This document shows positions 59,321 through 64,000 of a stretch of DNA of 64,000 nucleotides, piece by piece. The stretch is from Budorcas taxicolor. Its lineage: Eukaryota; Chordata; Mammalia; Artiodactyla; Bovidae. The translations under genes and the position numbers were made by a program. The notes under the pieces were generated by a model that searched no databases, had not been told where the DNA came from, and worked only from the letters and a program-made list of their open reading frames with translations. The stretch is from assembly GCF_023091745.1 (NCBI RefSeq), contig NC_068926.1, forward strand, positions 46,276,001 through 46,340,000. The letters are read 5' to 3'. How positions within the stretch are numbered: the stretch's first letter is position 1; each line of letters starts with the position of its first letter.

Positions 59321-60685
59321 CTTGAGGGAAAAAAGAATAAAAATGTTACATCACTATTAGGAAAGAAAGAGCTGGACATAAGGAGCTACTTACTACCTAC
59401 ATCAGGAATTGGGGGAAGGATTAATTATCAGAGTGACTGTGGAGGTACTCAAAAGGTATTTGAACAGATTCAACACATACTCCCAGGTTTCAAAAACTCA
59501 ATAAATTAAAAATAAATGAATATTTTTACAGAATAAAACATACTACATAGGAATAGATATCTTTTAGCCAAAAGAAAATAAAAGCCATTCTGCCTAATGG
59601 CACAACACATGAAGCATGCCCACACGTGTCAGAGAAAAAGATAAGAATGTCCATTGTCCCTTATCCCACCATTAGTCCCTATGCTTTAAGAGAAATAGCT
59701 GATGCAATCAGACAAGAGAGAAAAAATAAGGCTGAAAAAGAGGAGGAAGCCCGCAGCTATACTGTGCAGACAGCGCGTGAGATTCTTTACAAATACGTCC
59801 TCATTTCAGACTAACAATAATCTATAAAATATTTGTACTTCTAGCCATCTGTTAAGACAAGGAATACAATGCCACCTCAGCAGTCACCCAGCCAACTGGT
59901 TTTAGATACAATCCTCCATAGACATCTCTTGAATTGATCTTGATCTTTCTATTATTGCTCTGCTTCCTCCATACTAAAAATCAATCCTTTAAAAGTCTCC
60001 TTTAGGGTCCTTGTGCTTTGAGTAGACATCATATTGTGCAGACATGCTCTTTTTTATTCTGCTCTTCTCACTTAATATCATATGAATTATTTCATTTATT
60101 TTTTTTTCCAACTCTCATAATGGAGTTTGGGTAATAGTCCCTGGAGAGGCTGCACCATCACACACTCAACTGTTCTCCTAACTTGAATCTCCTCTTGGAT
60201 TAATTCTCTGTGAACAGTTCCCAGAAATGGAAATAAAGATCCAGATGACTAAATAATAATCAACTGCCTTCAATGTCTGCCAGGTCCCAGAAAAGTTAAA
60301 ATTACCAAAGTAATCTTTGTGTTGTTCATTGTAAAAAATATTTTTTAAGAAGAGATAATATGATCATTATTTTCAAATGATGTATGCCTGATAATGAAAA
60401 TGGAAAACTATTACAAATAAGAAAAGAATTCAGTAAGTGAAAAACTGTTACAAATGGTAAAAGAATTTAGTAAGGAGGCTGATACAAATTAAATATGCAA
60501 ATGTGACTAGCTCTCTTGTATTCATATAATAATGCTAAAAAAATAGAAGAAAGGTTTTAATTTATAAATGCAATCAGTAAAGAGAAGACATTTAAGAACA
60601 AAAGAATAAGAGCTACACAACATTCTCATGAAGAAAACAATCAAATCATACTGAAGGATGTAAAAGAACCCTTGAATAAATGAAG

Positions 60686-60744
60686 GGCTTCCCTGGTAAC
60701 TCAGCTGGTAAAGAATCCGCCCGAAATGCAGGACACACCGGTTG
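60686..60744 (+). mobile_element. Bov-tA SINE head fragment
   Basis: gggcttccctggtaactcag and tggtaaagaatccgcccgaa: only the tRNA-like head remains. Confidence 0.85.
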
Positions 60745-60789
60745 ACTTGACCTATTCTTAATAAAGAAAACTCAAAAATCAAAAAATAT

Positions 60790-61510
60790 CTACTAAATAT
60801 GCTCAACATCTCTAATTATCAAAAATACAACATTAATTATCAAAAATTAAAAATACAGTGAGGTACCGCCTCACACCAACCAGAATAGCCATCATAAAAA
60901 AGTCTACACATAATGAATGCTGGAAAGTGTGAAGAAAATGGAACCCTCCCACACTGTTGGTGGGAATATAAATTGGTGCAGTCACTATGGAAAGCAGTAT
61001 GGAGGCTCCTTAAAAAACTGAAAATAGAACCACCGTATGACCCAGAAATCCCATTCCTGGGCATACATCCAGAGAAAACTCTAATTTAAAAAGATGCAGG
61101 CACCCCCAGTGTTCATTTCAGCACTATTTAGAACAGTCTAGACATGGAAGCAACTTAGGTGTCCATCACCAGATGAATGGATAAAGAAGCAGTATATATA
61201 TATACAGTGGAGTACAATTCAGCCATAAAAAACGATGAAATAATGCCATTTGCACCAACATAGATGGACCTTAGAGATTATCTTCTAAGTGACGTAAACA
61301 AGGCAGAGAAAGACAAATGCTAAATGATATCACTTATATGTGGAATCTAAAATTTAAAAAAACAATGATACAAATTAATTTATTTACAAAATAGAAATAG
61401 ACTCACAAACATGGAACATTAACATATGATTACCAAAGGGGGAAGTAGGGGAAGGGATAAATTACAAATTTGGGATTAAAATATATAACGACTATACACA
61501 AGATAGACAG
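60790..61510 (+). mobile_element. L1 ORF2 end and 3' UTR, diverged
   Basis: aggtaccgcctcacaccaac, actgttggtgggaatataaa, cagtggagtacaattcagcc and agactcacaaacatggaaca in L1 order; many stops. Confidence 0.9.
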
Positions 61511-61659
61511 TTCAAGGAAAAAGAAATACAAATTACTTTTAGAAATATAAGAAGTTCAGCCTTGCTGATAATTTTAAAAAGCATGTTAAAACTACAGCGA
61601 GCTAGCCTATTCACTTATCAGACTGGCAAATGAAGTTACATTTATTAGAAGACTGAAGT

Positions 61660-61992
61660 ATCTCTTGGACTGCAAGGAGATCAAACCATTCAATCCTAAA
61701 GGAAATAAACCCTGAATATTCATTAGGAAGGACTGTTACTGAAGCTGAAGCTCCAATACTTTGGCCACTTGATGCAAAGAGCCAACTCATTGGAACAGAC
61801 CCTGATGCTGGGAAAGATTGAAGGCAAAAGGAGAAGGGGGTGGCAGAGGATGCGTTGGTTAGATAGCATCACTGACTCAATGGACATGAATCTGAGCGAA
61901 CTCCAGGAGACAGTGGAGGACAGAGGAGCCTGGTATGCTACAGTCCACGAGGTTGCAAAGAGTCAGACAGGACTTACTGACTGAACAACAAC
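61660..61992 (+). mobile_element. BovB LINE 3' end
   Basis: The plus frame reads [20 protein letters not shown] and then GWQRMRWLDSITDSMDMNLS, the end of the BovB protein; 5'-truncated. Confidence 0.94.
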
Positions 61993-62499
61993 ATACTGAA
62001 GTGGGCAAGTTCTACCACCTTTTCTGGTGGGAGTTCACCTTTCTGGAGGGCAATATCTATCAAAATCTTAAGCTCACATGATGTTTGACCTAGCAATTTA
62101 ATTCCTAGAAATTTATTCTAAAGATCTATCATATTCTCATGCATATGATCAAAGACCTATGTACAAGGGTATTTGTTGCAGAATTTTTAAAATAGTAACA
62201 AAAACTTACAAACAGCCTACATGCTCATTTACAAAGGGCTGGCTAAATAAATATGGAACATCTTTATAATGATCTAGGGTGTAGCTAGGATAAATAATGA
62301 GGCTGATTTACATGTACTGACATAGAATATTCTTTAGTCATATTGTTACGTTAAAAAAAATCTAAGTGAGAAAAATATGTATATTGTGACCTATTTTGTG
62401 TAAAATACAGTGTTTCAGAGGGCAGGGAAAAGAGAAAGAGGGGCTGCTTGGCTGTGTACTCTAGAAACTGAGATTAGTTTGGGGTAACAAAATTAAGAA

Positions 62500-62596
62500 A
62501 TGATCCCTTGATTCTATGAGCCTTCCTGCCCAGGATGGACATGGCCATTTCTCAGTGGAGCTGATAGGGAAAGAAATTTATTACCCACAGGCTTCA
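62500..62596 (+). repeat. Left arm of a 97-bp inverted repeat
   Basis: atgatcccttgattctatga to accca­caggcttca is the reverse complement of 63394-63490 with a single mismatch at 62521. It does not match any SINE or LINE I know. Confidence 0.93.
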
Positions 62597-62619
62597 TTTC
62601 TGTTTTATTGACTGTTATA

Positions 62620-62820
62620 GTGAAGTCGCTCAGTCATGTCCGACTCTTTGCAACCCCGTGGACCCCCCTACCAGGCTTGTCCATCCATGGGATTCTCCAG
62701 GCAAGAATACTGGAGTGGGTTACCATTGCCTTCTCCAGGGGATCTTTCCAACTCAGGGATCAAACCCGGGTCTCCCGCATTGGAAGCAGACGCTTTAACC
62801 TCTGAGCCACCAGGGAAGCA
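62620..62820 (-). mobile_element. Bov-tA SINE
   Basis: Complement of Bov-tA: tgaagtcgctcagtcatgtc through tctgagccaccagggaagca. It lies in the loop of the inverted repeat, close to its left arm. Confidence 0.94.
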
Positions 62821-63393
62821 ATTGAATGTTAGGACCTGTATTTTAACAACCGTTTAAGTCTTGCTTTCACAATTAAAATGACCATAGATAATGTTCACAT
62901 GAAATTTTCAGAGGAAACTGAAGCACTCCATCTAACATCTGAATTTCTGCCAGGATGCCAAACATGTGCCCAGGTCCAGATCATTGGGTTCTTTTTACAA
63001 TTTGCATCTGCGAGGCTGTCCCTTCAGGGTTATGTACATGCATCAAAAATGGAAGCCAAAAACCCAGCTAGTTCTACAATAGGGGCCAAAGAGAGGTAGC
63101 TGTGTGCACACCTAACTCTCTTGTACCTGTTAGGGACTTGATGTCCTCTGGGAAATGAATGGTTCTATTCCAGGACCTCAACAGTAAGAATATGAAATGC
63201 AAAAATCAAAAATATTCATCTTCCTTTCTACCATGATTGTTTTTTTCTAAAATCTGGGATATTAATTTTGAAGAGGAGAAGACATCATTGACTTGATATT
63301 CAACTCATCTGGGGGAAAAAAATACAAAAAGGAAATAACATCTTTTGAGCAAAGAATAGATGTTATATCTTCAGAATCTTCGTCTTCATAAAG

Positions 63394-63490
63394 TGAAGCC
63401 TGTGGGTAATAAATTTCTTTCCCTATCAGCTCCACTGAGAAATGGCCATGTCCATCCTGGGCAGGAAGCCTCATAGAATCAAGGGATCAT
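63394..63490 (-). repeat. Right arm of a 97-bp inverted repeat
   Basis: Reverse complement of 62500-62596 with one mismatch; similarity stops abruptly on both sides. Confidence 0.93.
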
Positions 63491-63961
63491 GTCTTGTTCA
63501 CATAGAAAGATGCCCCCCCACCTGCCTGCCAGCCAGTGCCCAGTGATGGGAAGTATCAGTGATTGGGTGAGGGGGTCTGTGATCATGAGAGGGCCTGCAT
63601 GCTACCTACCAAATGGCCCAGATGTAACTATCAACACTGAGTTTGTCCAGTAAGTCATGAAGGAGGTGCAAACTGAAATATCCATGAGGGCCAGGAGGAG
63701 TTACCTGCAGGGAGGCCAGGGATGATGTTCACCTTGGCTTCCAACTTGGAAGGCACAGGTGATCAGAAAAGGTGCTGGGAACAGACACCTGGACTGCCCC
63801 CGAGTTTCTCACTCCCAGGTCTCAGGGTGGTGGAGGCTGGGCGGGGGAGAAAATGAGTGTCCTGTCTAAGGAAAGTGACTTCTCCCCAAGCCAATGATCC
63901 CACCTCTGTAGGAGGATATGCCCAGTATTGCCAGGTTTGCCACTTTCAAAAAGAAGTCAGA

Positions 63962-64000
63962 GGGACTTCCCTGGTGGTCCAGTGGCTAAGATTCCACACT
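63962..64000 (+). mobile_element. CHR-type SINE, cut by the window end
   Basis: gggacttccctggtggtcca then gtggctaagattccacact: the head of a CHR SINE running off the window. Confidence 0.9.

Larger units (their letters stand above)
1..64000 (-). other. ADGRD1: ADGRD1 (GPR133) gene body, partial: extracellular-domain exons and introns
   Basis: The whole window lies within one minus-strand gene. Eleven exons with AG acceptors and GT donors join into one open frame matching the N-terminal half of ADGRD1, an adhesion GPCR of the plasma membrane that couples to Gs/cAMP and is activated by a tethered Stachel peptide (family knowledge). The visible part covers the pentraxin/laminin-G-like domain, a variable linker and part of the GAIN region, roughly human residues 35 to 443 of 874 by my count. 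Most introns here are phase 1. The signal-peptide exon lies upstream beyond 64000, and the GPS and seven-helix exons lie beyond position 1 or were not found. No frameshift or stop was seen in any exon, so this looks like a functional gene. Recognition is by remembered protein sequence. Confidence 0.95.
59321..64000 (-). other. ADGRD1: ADGRD1 5' intron (partial)
   Basis: Intron upstream of the exon at 59237-59320; the preceding signal-peptide exon was searched for by eye and not found before 64000. It contains SINE, L1 and BovB fragments from 60686 on and a near-perfect inverted repeat (62500-62596 and 63394-63490). 59330-60680 holds no repeat I can name; a 62-codon plus-strand ORF lies at 59626-59814. 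Confidence 0.8.

Noticed and set aside
63262..63474. 70-codon minus-strand ORF in the right arm of the inverted repeat
   Set aside because: The corresponding left arm continues differently and no family is recognisable; treated as part of the repeat.
59321..64000. Search for the ADGRD1 signal-peptide exon and promoter
   Set aside because: No matching start segment or CpG-rich promoter was seen; probably beyond the right edge.
1..64000. CRISPR arrays, operons, riboswitches, tRNA or rRNA genes
   Set aside because: The many tRNA-like B-box motifs all lie in tRNA-Glu-derived SINEs; the sequence is a mammalian intron landscape, so prokaryotic features do not apply.

Overview
This is a stretch of ruminant (bovid) nuclear DNA. 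The evidence is the repeats: BovB LINE copies, BOV-A2 and Bov-tA SINEs, CHR-type tRNA-Glu SINEs and a bovine-type L1 occur throughout on both strands, next to old mammalian repeats (MIR, hAT fossils). Prokaryotic genes, operons, CRISPR arrays and tRNA/rRNA genes were not seen. Cattle, sheep, goat and relatives cannot be told apart by eye.

The window lies inside one large gene on the minus strand. I recognise it as ADGRD1 (GPR133), an adhesion G-protein-coupled receptor. Eleven exons were placed with splice sites and matching phases. In transcript order they are 59237-59320, 56986-57081 (in-frame cassette), 55066-55188, 39951-40130, 35992-36246, 32606-32670, 31744-31899, 28481-28540, 25418-25535, 24074-24184 and 22158-22233. 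Together they encode about 409 residues of the extracellular part, or about 441 with the cassette: the pentraxin/laminin-G-like domain, a short linker and much of the GAIN region. The signal-peptide exon(s) lie beyond 64000. The GPS, Stachel and seven-helix exons lie below position 1, or were not found in the 22 kb left flank.

Region by region: 1-22157 is intron rich in SINEs, with a BovB copy whose 5' part is inverted and a hAT fossil with an intact 8-bp target duplication. 22158-40130 holds eight exons in about 18 kb, plus a solo LTR nested in a SINE and an L1 tail next to the acceptor of a 65-bp exon. 40131-55065 is a long intron with a second solo LTR whose TATA, CCAAT and polyadenylation signals are visible on the strand opposite to ADGRD1. 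55066-59320 holds the three most 5' exons seen, including a 32-residue cassette with four N-glycosylation sequons. 59321-64000 is 5' intron with L1, BovB and SINE copies and an unexplained near-perfect inverted repeat with arms of about 97 bp.

No undescribed multi-gene system is visible. The points most worth a second look are the glycosylation-dense cassette exon, tandem splice donors 4 nt apart at 35986-35991, the inverted repeat at 62500/63490, and a small membrane-protein-like ORF at 54718-54840 behind a TATA box. Family names and human comparisons come from memory; no database search was run.
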